64,000 nucleotides of DNA from Diprion similis (GCF_021155765.1 NC_060107.1:6620501-6684500), one strand, 5' to 3'. Counted from the first letter of the stretch, positions 25,610-37,699 are shown. The notes: generated by a model not told the origin, from the sequence alone. A program made the numbers and translations.

Positions 25610-26585
25610 TCTATGCAATAGTTGGATTCTTGGAGTCACTCATACTCAGGGTGTCTAGTACCAGACTTCTAGAGCCAAAATACAGTTCTTCCTTAAATAA
25701 AAAATAATGGAACTCTTATACTTTCGTTTGTCCAATATCCTCACATCTCGGCTTACATACTATTGGTGATGTCAGACAGATAATCAAACCCTTTGCAGGC
25801 CTGCATGTGGCAAATTTGAATGGAATCATGGAATGGAAGTAAAATAAATTTTAGCTATTTAAACTTGTTAATGGTGCGAATAAAAGCTCGCATTGTGGCA
25901 ATGAAATAGAAACTAGGCATTATGAACTTCGATTTACAAAATAAATGGCAAAGAAGAGAGTGGCACAAAGATTTTAGTTACTTTCCTCCAATCTGTTCCA
26001 TGATTTCACTCTGTGCCTGAACAAATAAACATATAACCAGAACCAAGTAGGGGATTCTCTTGTAAATCCATCATATAATTGGTTAATCGTTCATGGTCAG
26101 TATAAAGTTTGTACGGTGTGAACAGCCAACATAATATGGTTTAATATCGCTCATGTGTATGCACTGAGAGAGCAGTGTGCAGTAAGTTTGTATAAATACT
26201 ACTGGGATGTAAAGTTCCTATGTCAGAGGTCGCTAAAGTCAGTATTTACCAACAACGAAATATCACTTATTATGAATATCATCAATGCCTATGCATCACT
26301 GACCCAAAAACTCTGCAAATAGTGCAATTCTACATATAATGCCGAACACAAATATCCCACAAGTTTTTTGTTCCACCTAGTATTAATGTCAGAAGATGTA
26401 TTCCTGTTATAGAATTCAACTAATTGCATGAATCACCTTCTGGCATTATTTTCCACACAAGGCTTCGCCTTAAGCGTCTATTCAGAATTGTTCATTATTA
26501 CGATAAACGTGTTTGAGTTAGAATTGTTAAAAAAATCTAGAATAAATAAATTAAAAAAACGCGATTCAACTATAACGTAATAAAC

Positions 26586-26608
26586 TTTATTAGCTTTATT
26601 AGTTTATT
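26586..26608 (-). terminator. Cluster of three poly(A) signals of ataxin-3
   Basis: The minus strand has AATAAA three times (26603-26608, 26595-26600, 26586-26591), 130-150 nt beyond the ataxin-3 stop. A poly(A)/(T) run lies in the 3'UTR at 26700-26723. Confidence 0.65.
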
Positions 26609-26738
26609 AGTTATAAAAGGTGACAAGTTCACTCCACTTGGTTCATTAGTTAATTATACTTTACATATTGAATTTCCATAGATAACGAATTAATTTTAAA
26701 AAAAGCAAAAAAAAAAAAAAAAATTTACAGAATTATTC

Positions 26739-28865
26739 TTACGTATTCAACTTCCGGGTAGAATCGCTTTTATTTATTCCTAAGAAGGCTAATCGACGCC
26801 AGCGTAATTCGTCAGCATCAGGAGTGGATGGTGTGGTCATGCATTCTAGACTCAATTGCAAGGCCCTTCTCAAATCCTCGTCTTCATCTGTATCCTCATT
26901 GGAATTAGGTAAATATTTGTCTGCCTTATCATTACTGGGGTCCAATCTAAGATTCGAAGATTCACCAACACCCCCATTATTATCTAGTAAGCTCAACTTC
27001 AGTGCTCTTTGTAAGTCTGCATCTTCCTCCTCTTCTAACGCAGGTAGATGGCGTCCGTTGATTTTGATTGGTATTATTCTTTCTCTTGGTTTTTCAGTTT
27101 CTGACGCAATATCTGAATGATTTTGATGGCTTGTTCTACTGGTTGCTGTTGCCATTGACGACGTTGAAGTTAGACGATTGCATGAATTTGGTACTTTAAC
27201 TTCTCCTAGGGCTAAAGCGGCTTTCAAAATTTGAGCTTCGTACTCCTCCTCTTTTGTGCCTAAACGATATCCCACACCACTAGTTCCTACACAATCATTT
27301 GAGCTCGCTTTTACTCTCGGTGTTGCTGTTATTGGATTTTCCCTAATTACCTCCTCCGCCAAACATTCGGGTAAAGTACCAATAACAATGAAAATTGAGT
27401 AACCTGTGAGGAAAATATGGTAATAATCAATGAAGATTGAAAATATTGATTACTTGACAAATTACATAAAACAAAATATCAACATACCCTCCTGCATCAG
27501 CTGTGCTAGGTACATAGCCAAATATGTGTTCGATATAAGTTGCGGTCCGCTCAACATTGAATTCAAGTTGAACCATTGTGTTCCAAGTTTTCTAATAGTG
27601 AACCAGTGGCCTTTGTAGTTACAAATATATGCTTTCATGTCTCTAAAAAGAACAATTATCAATCCTCGTAGGTATATTGTCATGAAATTAACAAATACTT
27701 GTTCTCGATCTCTGAATTATTTTCATTGATACAGTTCGCATTTTTTTAGTGAGAATTAGATTTGACATGGTGTGCAGCAGTGCTGAGGCACTTAGGTTTA
27801 AACTAGGATGATTAAGACGAGTCTTAATCAGAGTACTTTTAATAGGAACAAAAAATGATAAATAATAACCTACGAAGGGTCTTTCTGGGCCATTAGGGCT
27901 GTTGCTTCAGTGCTGTTATAAGGAATTAATTCAAGACCCCACACTTCAAGAGCGCTGCTTATGACTTGCACTGAAAAATACCCACTGTCATCCATGTTTC
28001 CTGATGGTTGCTATAACAAAAGTATCCATTGAATTAGCTTCGAATCATGGAAAAACATCAGCTTTCAATATAACAATATAGCTTGTAAAGTGGAGTGAAA
28101 GTTCTCTGCTTTATATGGAAGCAATAAATTACAATACATCTGGGTTGTAAGATTGAACTCGATATCATTTTTGACTAATTTCAAACAATATGTACCAAGC
28201 AAGGGTAGCAAACTACAAGGTAAAACTATTGTCATTTCTAGCTACATCTCATAGTAAAGAATGCTCCTTTGAGCGAGTTGTATTTGTACTGCAATAAATA
28301 CTGACAGTTACGTCCCATCAGTCAAGAGTTAGTGAAAGGTTTTTATAGTCTATGGTTAACATCCCTTTAAATCATTAGGACTATGAAAAATCTGTGTAGC
28401 TCGTTGTCGTAATGCTATTAATAAAACAGGTAATAACTCCAAGTACGCTGTATCTGGTGTACGCTAAATTGACCAATTGAAGATACTATCAACATCAGGC
28501 ACTTCAATTGATTAATGATCTGTACAGAATAGGCGATAGTGAAATACGCGGAAAAAATGATTGTGTATGCCATAATATGAATAAGACAAACGGTTACCCT
28601 CAGAAACAACTGATACTCCTCACTGTCAATGCCTGATTCAGCCATTTTGAGACGTTCCTCCTCGTCCATCTGACATGCCAAATTTGCAAGATCTACAGCG
28701 TTAAAGTACGGACCCTGCAGAAGAGCATTGAGACAATGCTGTGCACAAAGGTATCCTTCTTGCTAAGAAATAAATTGAAACCAAAATGCATATGAAAATT
28801 TAAGTGAGCATTATACTACTGTGGTTGGATAACTACATTACCTTCTCATGAAATATGCTCTCCAT
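26739..28865 (-). CDS. Atxn3: Ataxin-3, Josephin-type deubiquitinase
   Basis: Cysteine protease that trims polyubiquitin in protein quality control with p97/VCP. Five minus-strand exons, 28865-28842, 28762-28598, 28010-27874, 27642-27488 and 27403-26739, join in frame to 381 aa. The Josephin domain (about 1-180) starts MESIFHEKQEG and keeps the catalytic Cys14 (LCAQHC), the His (NYKGHWFTIRKLG) and the Asn (QWFNLNS) in canonical order. The C-terminal exon holds two ubiquitin-interacting motifs, EEEDADLQRALKLSL and EDEDLRRALQLSL. There is no polyglutamine tract between or after them, unlike the human disease-associated protein. The first exon codes only eight residues, as in vertebrate ATXN3. 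Confidence 0.97.
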
Positions 28866-29254
28866 TGTGAATTCAGGATTTTACAAAACAACGAAACAAG
28901 ATTGGAGTGAAAAAAACCTAAAATGAGGCCTCAGATAATAGATAATAACACGCGATATCAGGCTGTAGAAAAGCAAAATAACATATTTCAAGTCGAGCAA
29001 TCAAACGTCACACATCAAAATCCATGTATGCACATACATTTATGTGGAATGTCACTTTTCAATGCTCTTCATACGTATGTAAGATAGGAAAAATAACCAA
29101 TCACAGTCTTAGCCGATGGGAAAGGGCCAATAGACTGCCAAATTTACTCGCTTGTATGAGTGGTTCTTGGCGCTGATAGCTAATTTCGGAACGCTCGTGC
29201 AATGAGTTGCCATGAATGATGCTCTATATGGAATCACATGCCTCTAAGGCAGTG
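28866..29254. other. Ataxin-3 upstream region
   Basis: This carries the presumed promoter and 5'UTR of ataxin-3 on the minus strand. No TATA box is evident. It leads directly into a repeat (copy C) at 29255. Confidence 0.35.
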
Positions 29255-29525
29255 TTATAAAGGCCGCATTTTCACGGGCGCAAATTGACGCAGCGGAAAA
29301 TTGACGCGGCAGCGCCAACGTCGCGGCGTCGGTGGCAAAAAGACGCTCATGAAAATGGGTATCAACGCAACGGCAAAATGCCGCACGTCGGAACCGACGT
29401 GGTTAGGTCAGTGGATTTCAATTACATTTCTATTCGAAGAATTTAAAAATCTAAGATTGTTAATTGGAAGTGTGAAAAAATGGAGAAAACGAAGAAACGG
29501 AATGAAGTAGGTAATAACGTATTTG
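29255..29525 (+). mobile_element. Single arm of the palindromic MITE-like family, copy C
   Basis: It shares with copies A and B the blocks TTGACGCGGCAG, GCTCATGAAAATGGGTA, AGGTCAGTGGAT and TAATTGGAAGTGTGAAAAAA, in the same order. Only one arm is present; the central region and second arm are missing. Flanking sequence is CpG-rich. Confidence 0.6.
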
Positions 29526-29739
29526 GACAAATCAGCCATATTTCGACTGAAAAAATCCAAAGGGATTAACCAAAGAATTAACCTTCAGTTGTTTGCGATT
29601 TTCAGAGCTCGAAAACTTTTCCTCTCAGAATCGTTTTTCAGGACTTTTTTTCCACTAATTGGGCCCTCAGAAATGACTAAATATATCTTCGATCAACGTA
29701 TTTTATTCGGCTGGAAGTCGCCAGAAAATTTCAATTGTC

Positions 29740-31749
29740 GCTTGACGCCTCGTGCAACGGCAATTTGCGAAACCGCGTTGCGCGCGAATTTCCGACTGGT
29801 CGAGAATTACTTCCGAGCGCAGCGCGCCGTCAGTCGCTTCCGAGCAGCCGTCCTGAAAGTACGCGAGCCGTAATCAGAGAATTCAGATCGCGATGTACAG
29901 GCATTTGACTATTCAGGACACGGTCAAGCGCGGATAACTTATGGTTAAAAACAAGGCTGTGTAACGTTATTCGATCAGTGTATTCCCACGAAACTTATTG
30001 TGGAAAATTACGAACGGATGCAGTGTGTGACCCAGCAAAGAACCGAGTTACTGAAACAAAAACAGCCGAGGACATCGAAGGTGAGTTACCATGTATCAAA
30101 TTTTCAGTTTTGTGTGTAACTTCAGCTTGAGTGATTTCGATTCTCGACTCTCTGCGTCGTGTGTCATTTGTTATTGTTTGTGCGGCTGATTTTCGGTAAG
30201 TGCGTAGTTGCATTGTTAGCAAGTTTTTCTCAGTCCGTTTAGGCAGCCAGCTACAATACAAAAAGTGCAAATGGGCTTGGAATCTAGTGTAATTATTACG
30301 CTGCATGGTCACACTTGTGTAGTAACAAGAAAATACCCTGATAATCTTCCGTTGTGGTTTTTTTTCTATCATTCTGAAAAACGGACCTTGCGGAACATGA
30401 CCTGTGTGAGTTCTGTCTCGGATTTCGGTTCACGGATCGCGTCTCTCACGTGGCGACACGTTTGTAAAATGAAAATGTTATCGCGTAACTGATTTTGGCG
30501 TTGTTTCTTATGTAATTAAAAACGGTAAGCAATTCCATCTGTTTTCAAAATTTTTCTTCGTGATCGATCGATAGGGAAATCCTACATTTTGTAATCCTGT
30601 ATTACCATGTAACAAAAGTAAACGCATCACGGCGTTTCTAATCGTTTCGAAATTTTAAGTGAATCTCAATCGTCAACTGTTATTGATTCCTCATACAGAA
30701 ACGTTCGTAAGTTCGGGATCACTTTCCAAATTTTCGATCAGTCAAAAACGAAATATTGCATTTGAAAGTAAGAAAAATCAGCTTCATTATCGTTGTTCGC
30801 GAAATTTTCTACGACCTTTTAGCACTCACCAATTGATATTTAGCATGTTTTTTTTAACGATTCTTGTACTTTCATAAAGTCACGCGTAACTTTTTGGGTA
30901 ATGGCAAAAAGAAGTTTTCTCAGAAAGACTTTCGAAGGGGCAAGATTCAGCTTCTATTCAATTTTTTTTTTCAATATTTGCGCTTTTTTCCACAAATTTA
31001 TGCAAGTTTTTGTACAGTAGTTCAGTTTTGAGAAAATCCACCTTTATTGGAGAACTATGGGGTTAAAAAATTAAATGTTGAGCGTGAAAAAAGTTGTATT
31101 ATTTTATTTTTGGGTCAAAAGTTTTTTTGGAATTTTGTTTTTGAAATTTCTTTTAGGACCATTCCTGGTCGATATTTCGTCTTTCATTACATTTATCCAA
31201 TTGATAGTAACTTTTCAATCGTAAATGATCTAGTTGCTCACTAATTTTATGCATTTATTCAATATCTGTGATTATTTTGACAGCCTGCTAGTATTCTTTC
31301 TGCAGTTAATTTATAAATAAATCAGAAATCACTGAAATATCTTGAAAATAACTTATTTTGACACAGATACTGTTTGAAGAGACATGAAATCTAATTCAAG
31401 CACATTATGCGATTAATATATTATTATATATTTATTATAGTGTGAAAAGTGTGTTACCACCGTACAACCTGAGAAGTTACGAGGACTACTACATGTACAG
31501 TAAAGTTTGGAGCACCCCGGAGGAGGTAAGAAAAGTTATTTTAATCATTCTTAGATAATTCAACGTGGTACATTTGAAACCGAATTTTTGTCATTGCGTA
31601 ACATGCGGCGAAATATAGAAGTAGATAACAGTAATGATTTATCTGAGAACTGAAAATGTAGTTTACTAAATTAATTCGTACTTCCATTTTCGTTTTTTCA
31701 GAGTTAAGCAGAGACATCCGAGTAACCTCTCCATTACTCAGCAACGTTG
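29740..31749 (+). ncRNA. Candidate non-coding spliced exons (possible distal 5'UTR of lin-7 or a lncRNA)
   Basis: A CpG-rich block at 29740-29880 precedes a strong donor, TCGAAG|GTGAGT at 30080. An acceptor TTATTATAG|TGTG at 31440 and donor GAGGAG|GTAAGA at 31528 frame a 89-nt exon. Another acceptor TTTTTTCAG|AGTT near 31702 and donor AACGTTG|GTGAGT near 31748 frame a 48-nt exon. No long frame crosses the junctions: the ATG-initiated frame in exon 1 stops in exon 2. Exon 2 has a protein-like frame (PPYNLRSYEDYYMYSKVW) but no in-frame ATG upstream. Splice signals are the only evidence. Confidence 0.3.
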
Positions 31750-33149
31750 GTGAGTTTGCACGTGTTTAGGTTACGGGTATTTTCCTGGGGCTCCTTTATC
31801 CCGTGGCGTGGCGGTAACAATTGTTACACAAATCTTCGATTTTTTAGCTGCATGGATAGGCTCATTCGCGATCGCAACGGTGCTTGACTTCAAATCAGAT
31901 CAATTTTTTTACTTGTTGCTGTTGACCTATTTTACCACAGTCACTCAAAGTTAGAAATTTTGCACGTTGCTGAAAGCGAAATGAGCATCGCGACAGGTTA
32001 TTATCACTTACCCGACATTCGCGAATGCAAACTGTATTGAGCTACAGATATAATTATAACTACCTATGTTTGAATTTTTCAATGATGTCGTTTAAGTGGT
32101 GGATAAACCTGAGGTCTAAACATATTCCAAAGATTGATTAATCGATAACATTTCAAAGTCTGGCAGAACGTAACGTAATCAAGTAGCATGGTTATATATC
32201 TTGAATAATTTTCAATATTTTAATGCCCAGCATGCTATCGAACAACTACAGGCTTAGCTCGCTTAGAAAAATTCAGGATGTTTTTAATCCATCTTACAAA
32301 ACGTTGATGTACCGATATTCCGCCAGCAATCACTAAAGCAAAACTCTCGCTGACTATGGTACAAAAACGTTTTGCTCCCCACAGGTAATCAATGAAAAAG
32401 TAAGTCACAGTGACCACGGCGCAAATGAGGAAGAATGATGTGTGTTGGAAAGAATGGAGAATCGTTTAGAGCGAATATAGGTAATCGGGTACGTAGGTGG
32501 TCGTTGTGGGATCCGTCGCGGGGTTTGATGTGGATGTGCGTGTGAATCTCTTTTCAACAGTTCCGTTGGGTGGGTCCGTTGGGACTCAGGCGAGGGTAGG
32601 AAGGTCGCGATGCACTGCGATGTCATTAACTTTTGTAATCCACAGCGTCAAATGATCACAGTGATTTTCATCCAGAAACACGTGAACAAGCTTTACTTTT
32701 CCATTTCTTGACACTTTGCTATCATTTTCCAGCCATTATTGGATTTGATTATTTAGTCATTATCTATCATTATTTCATTGAATTGATCTCTGTGATCGTC
32801 TGAATGGGCAAAATGCATCTCTGGACCATCTATCGCGTTCCGTGGTACGCTAGATGGGGAGAGATGCTGAGCTCGAAGACTTCGCGTCGAAGAGGACCGC
32901 CGACCGTCACGCCACACAATAATGCATGCCCTCCAACCTCCCTCCCTGACTTGAATCGCATCTTGGAATAACAATTCGTATCGCAATGTGTCGGTTTCAA
33001 AAAGACGCAGATGCGGATTGGTTTTCTACAGAATTTTGCGACAAGTCCTAGACATTTAAGATTTTTTGACGGATTAATCGGCTGCGCCTTTTTGCGCGTA
33101 GATTAATCACGGGAATCAAACGCGTCATTTGCGCGACGATTAATAATCA
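31750..33149. other. Gene-free stretch upstream of lin-7
   Basis: It contains GC-richer blocks at 32400-32640 and 32810-32960 with short minus-strand ORFs of biased Pro/Ser/His/Arg composition and no recognisable domain. These may be regulatory or untranslated sequence. Nothing else is supported. Confidence 0.3.
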
Positions 33150-33510
33150 GGGTGGCGACTGACCGGGATACTCGGGAGCAGTTGGGGAATTTTTTCTATC
33201 GGGAAAAGTCAGGGGATTATGATGGACATGGGGAAAAATGGGCTTTTTAATAAATATTTTTTAATCTTCATCTATCCTTCGTTAAGTCACTTAAGCTAAC
33301 TTTGGGAAATGGTATCGTTCAATTTCTAATTATTCGTGCGAAATGAAGCAATACTACGTGTTTCTGAGATCCAAATTTATGTATTGAAGCTGCACAAGTT
33401 CTGAAGCCTTTGATCGTAAAAACTGCCCAACATTGCCTAATTCAAGTTTCGTGGGAAAATGCCAGGGAATTCTGAATTTATCCACGGGAAAAGTCGGAGT
33501 AAAGTAAAAA
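33150..33510 (+). repeat. Dispersed GGGAAAA/TCAGGG-type repeat
   Basis: The segment begins CAGGGTGGCGACTGACCGGG and repeats G-run motifs (CGGGAAAAGTCAGGGG, GGGGAAAAATGGG, GGGAAAATGCCAGGGAATTC, CGGGAAAAGTCGGAG). A related trace occurs at 9297-9350 (CAGGAAAAAATCAGGGAAAT). Such GGGAAAA/CAGGGAATTT repeats are widespread in arthropod genomes to my knowledge; the family name was not determined. Confidence 0.4.
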
Positions 33511-33689
33511 AATTAGATTTGAGCAAAATTGTCCCCACCTTGATAATGCGAATCGATCGATCGCCTCTTTTGCTTGACGATTTCGTAAACGGTATATGAA
33601 AAAGTGAAGCATTCTCGATGTGTTAAGCCTTCAGCTTTTCAATCAATTTTGTTGCTAACAACTTTTGCGCGTTGACTTAATACCTTTTG

Positions 33690-33780
33690 GTTCTAAGAGA
33701 CAACGCGGCATTTGCAAGCCGGCGGTCAATTCACGGGGCTAAAAATCGCGGAGTGTATTGTGATAGTGAAGAATCTTCAA
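33690..33780 (+). ncRNA. Candidate first exon (5'UTR) upstream of lin-7
   Basis: A short CpG-rich segment ends in a near-perfect donor, TCTTCAA|GTAAGTAT at 33780/33781. It could splice to lin-7 exon 2 (35768) or to an untranslated exon. No ORF of note. Confidence 0.3.
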
Positions 33781-34038
33781 GTAAGTATTTATAAAACATA
33801 TCTGAGGTATACAAATTTGTTTTTTATTAATTGTATTTTCTTTTGTTTTAGAGGAACGAACTAATTTTGTTTAAATATACTCAGAAATATTTAGTCTTTA
33901 CTCGAACAAAATATTCATATCAATAATTCCAGGTACAAAATGGATTTTGATTCAAAATATTTGTAACTTATTCTCCAATCATAGAAATAATAGAGTAGAA
34001 GAATGTTTTTACGAATGTTGATGTAGGACTCGACATAG

Positions 34039-34190
34039 TTTTTGTCTGTTTCAGCTAACCAAACCTTTTGTCTGTTTCAGTTGACCAAACTTTTCAACTG
34101 TTTCAGCTAATCAAACTTTTTGACTCTTCCAGCAAATCATATCCTTTGTCTGTTCCAGCTGATCAAACCTCTCGTCTTCCCAATAAAACT
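34039..34190 (+). repeat. 26-bp tandem array of splice-acceptor-like units
   Basis: Five to six degenerate units of about 26 bp, each TTTTGTCTGTTTCAG followed by CTAACCAAAC or close variants (TTGACCAAAC, CTAATCAAAC, CTGATCAAAC). Each unit combines a pyrimidine tract, CAG and a branch-point-like CTAAY. Confidence 0.75.
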
Positions 34191-34584
34191 TTTTGCCACT
34201 AACATGTAAGGCGATTTGTGCTATGATTTTTTATGGCACATCCCAATTCGAGTGTTGCAAAAATTGTCAAGGGTTTGTTGACAATTACGAGGATTGTAGC
34301 TGAAATGGATTTCGATGTTGGTAACTAAATTTACGTTGGAATCGCTTCAATGCATATTTCCGATGCATCTCAAGGAATTCCGAAGCATTAGTTAAGTATT
34401 TGAATATTATTGTGTAAAAATGATACGATTGGTTTATTCGTCGCGTATGGAAAAGTGTTTGTAAAATGATAATCAATGAAAATTTTGCGGTCAATTTTAT
34501 TCTCAATTATTCTTGCCGCAACAACACTATTTGTTAATATATTTATGATTTATTTCGTTACGACCACTGCAGCGGGACATTACG

Positions 34585-35215
34585 TGTTGAGTCAGTGGCT
34601 CTTGGTGGCTTTTTTATCGTAAGATTTAAAAAATCTAAGTTTGTGAATTGGAAGTGTGAACAAACGGAGAAAATGAAGAAAACAGTATCAGCTTTTCAAG
34701 TCAAGAAAATGATCTAATTCATTTTCATTATATCAGAATCGTGCACTAGTGCATAATTAAGATGCCTTTTCATACGTTTATCGCCGCACACAGTGCAGTA
34801 CAGTCCGTATTGAAAATATTGTAGTGTGTCCAGGGCCTTTCTTCTGAACTATAAACAATAATGAAAATAGATCTCACTAGTTGATTCATTTCAATGCATT
34901 ACATGTATTACGGTTGTAAAATAATGAGTATGAATTAGATTATTTTCTTATACCTCAAACAGCTATTTCATCTCGCTTCTTCATTTTCTACATTTTTTCA
35001 CACTTCCAATTAAAAATCATAGATTTTTAAATTTTTCGAACAAAATTTTAATTGAGATCAACTGACCTAATCACGTGGACTTCGACGCGCGGCATTTTAT
35101 AATTTCACCGTTGCGTCGGTACCCATTTTCATGAGCGTGTTTTTTTTGCCGTCGACGGTGTAGCACTGCCGCGTCAATTTGTCGTCGTGTCATTCAGCCG
35201 TCGGTGAAAATCCAG
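34585..35215. mobile_element. Palindromic MITE-like element, copy B
   Basis: Left arm (GAATTGGAAGTGTGAACAAACG near 34645) and right arm (CACACTTCCAATTAAAAATC near 35008) are inverted repeats. The centre near 34820 (TAGTGTGTCCAGGGCC) is the reverse complement of the centre of copy A. The right end carries ACCCATTTTCATGAGCGTG and TGCCGCGTCAATTTG blocks, shared with A and C. No coding capacity. It ends about 240 bp before the lin-7 ATG. Confidence 0.7.
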
Positions 35216-35453
35216 CCAAAGGCTATTTGACTCGGAGCTCTACCTATCGGCCATTGTCAAAAGCGTTGGAATTGTCTGTATTCGACGGTGTTCGATAATT
35301 ATTGTTGTGGAATTTGGAATACACCCAGCAGAGACATTGATGGAGCAGGAACATTGTTGGTGAAAGTTGAGAAAAAAATAACTTCCTGATCTTTACGGAG
35401 AACGAAGATAGTAATTATCGCATTCGAAATATTTGTGATCTCGCTTAAGAACG

Positions 35454-36805
35454 ATGGCAACGATTGGGGAACCTCTCACATTAGCCAGGGGTAAGTTAAC
35501 TTATTGGTCCCATTCACTCAGTTTGGAGTACTGTCAGTTTTTCGTGCAAACATCGTAGATTTTTCAATTCTTAGGTACGCTTCTGAGTGTGATTAGTAAT
35601 TGGATTCAGCATGTAACTGTAAATCCATCGACCAGGTCATTTTAGAATAAGAAATACATAATCTGGTACTTCGATTCATTTGTTTATTAATTATTAGTTG
35701 CTAGAATGTACTAAACATTACTATTTTTCATACTGGTACTGACTTATGTTTATTTTTGTTCTTATAGATGTTAAAAGATCGATCGAACTCCTCGACAAAC
35801 TACAAAAGAGTAAGTTGATGACTGACATTTATTTTAAATTACTTATGTTTTTACCGAAATAAATACATGTTACTCTATTGCAAATTGAAATAGTTTGTAT
35901 AAAGTTCTTAAAAATAGAACCATAGAGCAATGTACTTAAGTTTCAATCAAGTTTATCTTGAATTAATTAACCAACAATGCTGACTTATTTCAGGTGGTGA
36001 AGTACCAGCTACCAAGTTAGCAGCGCTACAGAAGGTACTTCAAAGCGACTTTCTCAATGCAGTGAGAGAAGTCTATGAACACGTTTATGAGACTGTCGAC
36101 ATTCAGGTATTAATAATAATAAGCAAGTTTATCTTTTTCATAAAGTAATCAATTTTTCTCTGAACCAAAGTTTTGGAGAACATTCATATGAATCTAAATA
36201 TTTGCTTGATTTGGTGCCTCACATACGCCATTCATGAGTTTTTGAGACTTCGTCATTATTGGAAGTATGCTGTTGAAAAACCACTCCAACCACCTTTGAT
36301 ATAAAGGCATGTGGAATTTGTTGTACAGGGTTCTCAAGATGTGCGAGCTTCCGCCACAGCTAAGGCAACTGTCGCTGCGTTTGCTGCAAGTGAAGGACAT
36401 GCCCATCCACGAGTTGTCGAATTGCCGAAAACAGAGGAAGGTCTTGGATTTAACGTGATGGGAGGAAAAGAGCAAAACTCGCCTGTATATATATCTCGAA
36501 TTATTCCAGGGGGTGTGGCCGACAGACACGGTGGTTTAAAACGTGGTGACCAGCTACTTTCTGTTAATGGCGTGGTAAGTAATGTGAATGTAACAATAAT
36601 ATGGGATAGTGTAAATAAATTTTTCTCGCATTTTCTCTAGTGTATTGAAGGCGAGAATCACGAGACAGCTGTGGAATCTCTGAAACAAGCTCAAAACTCG
36701 GTGAAGTTAGTTGTTCGCTATACACCTCGTCTTTTGGAGGAAATGGAATTACGGTTTGACAAACACGCGCACCAAACTGCACGTAGGCGTCAGCGTGTGC
36801 AATAG
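35454..36805 (+). CDS. lin-7: LIN-7/Veli, L27 and PDZ scaffold
   Basis: LIN-7 is the small adaptor of the LIN-2/CASK-LIN-7 complex that places receptors and channels at synapses and epithelial junctions. Exons 35454-35490, 35768-35809, 35994-36106, 36329-36574 and 36641-36805 join in frame to 200 aa, the usual length. The N-terminus [12 protein letters not shown] matches vertebrate family members. The L27 domain (about 13-70) is in exons 2-3 ([20 protein letters not shown]). The PDZ domain (about 95-175) has its carboxylate-binding loop in GLGFNVMGG and ends [19 protein letters not shown]. The ATG was chosen for conservation of this N-terminus. One of the most confidently identified genes in the window. 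Confidence 0.98.
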
Positions 36806-37699
36806 ACTAAAACGATTATTTTTATCACTACATATTTAGAATTTATGAGTAACTCATATAGATAAAATGTAATGTTATTTATATTAATTATTATAATTTT
36901 AAGCAACGAATCAATATCTGGCTTAATTATCTTGTAATTCATCACCTAGAAATAGTTTCTGTATAACCATTTCTAGTAGGACCATTATCAGTATTTTCTA
37001 ATGAGCCATTTAGAACTGATTCAAAATATAATTTAATCCAATCATAAGTGTACGGGCAAATTCTCTAAACCTTAAGTTTCGAAGTTGAAAGGAATTTCCG
37101 AAAGTGAACTTGTCTTGAAAAACTAAGCACTTTGTAATTGTCTCGAGTAATGTTAGAAGTAGACGTTTTGTAATATCCCCAAATTTCAAAATCGCAGAAG
37201 TGACAGTCAAATAACGAAAAAATTCCTTCGTATTTCCTGAACTATTGATTCTACGATGTCTTAGACGTCTTGTTTGGCTTCTTCGTGGTCCAATTAGTCT
37301 CAACAAGATCCATTGAATCAATTCTCAGAGATGAAAATTTTTTGCTTGTAAAATAGCGAAACAAATCAAGGGTTTTTTTGCGTTAAAAATTAACGTAATT
37401 TTGCGAGTGGAATCGATTGCAAGTCTAAAGTCGCTGCGAGCAACGAATTAGCGCTGCGCAAAGCGCACGTGTTCAATACATAGGAATATATAGATGGGTT
37501 TAACTTATCCGTAGTGGTGGTCAGCTGTGACGATCAGTGTACGGTGTATACCTGATTGTGGAATGAGGTTATGTTTTATGTGCAATACATACGACACAGC
37601 CGACACGAGTAACTGAGAGCTTGTAAAAATAGTGAAAATTTATTTACAATAACCAATGAATTACACGAACTGTTCAAAAATTAATCCCTGCATTAAACG
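36806..37699. other. lin-7 3'UTR and lin-7 to gatB spacer
   Basis: AT-rich start with no canonical AATAAA found close to the lin-7 stop. A 103-codon minus-strand ORF (37010-37321) has no domain signature and is treated as chance. Bases 37430-37600 are somewhat richer in CpG and probably belong to the gatB promoter. Confidence 0.4.

Noticed and set aside
29523-29873. 116-codon plus-strand ORF with basic/aromatic composition
   Set aside because: No family resemblance and no conserved motif. It overlaps a CpG-rich putative promoter/first exon.
32405-32986. Short minus-strand ORFs rich in Pro, Arg, Ser and His
   Set aside because: Composition follows local GC-rich sequence; no domain, no splice links.
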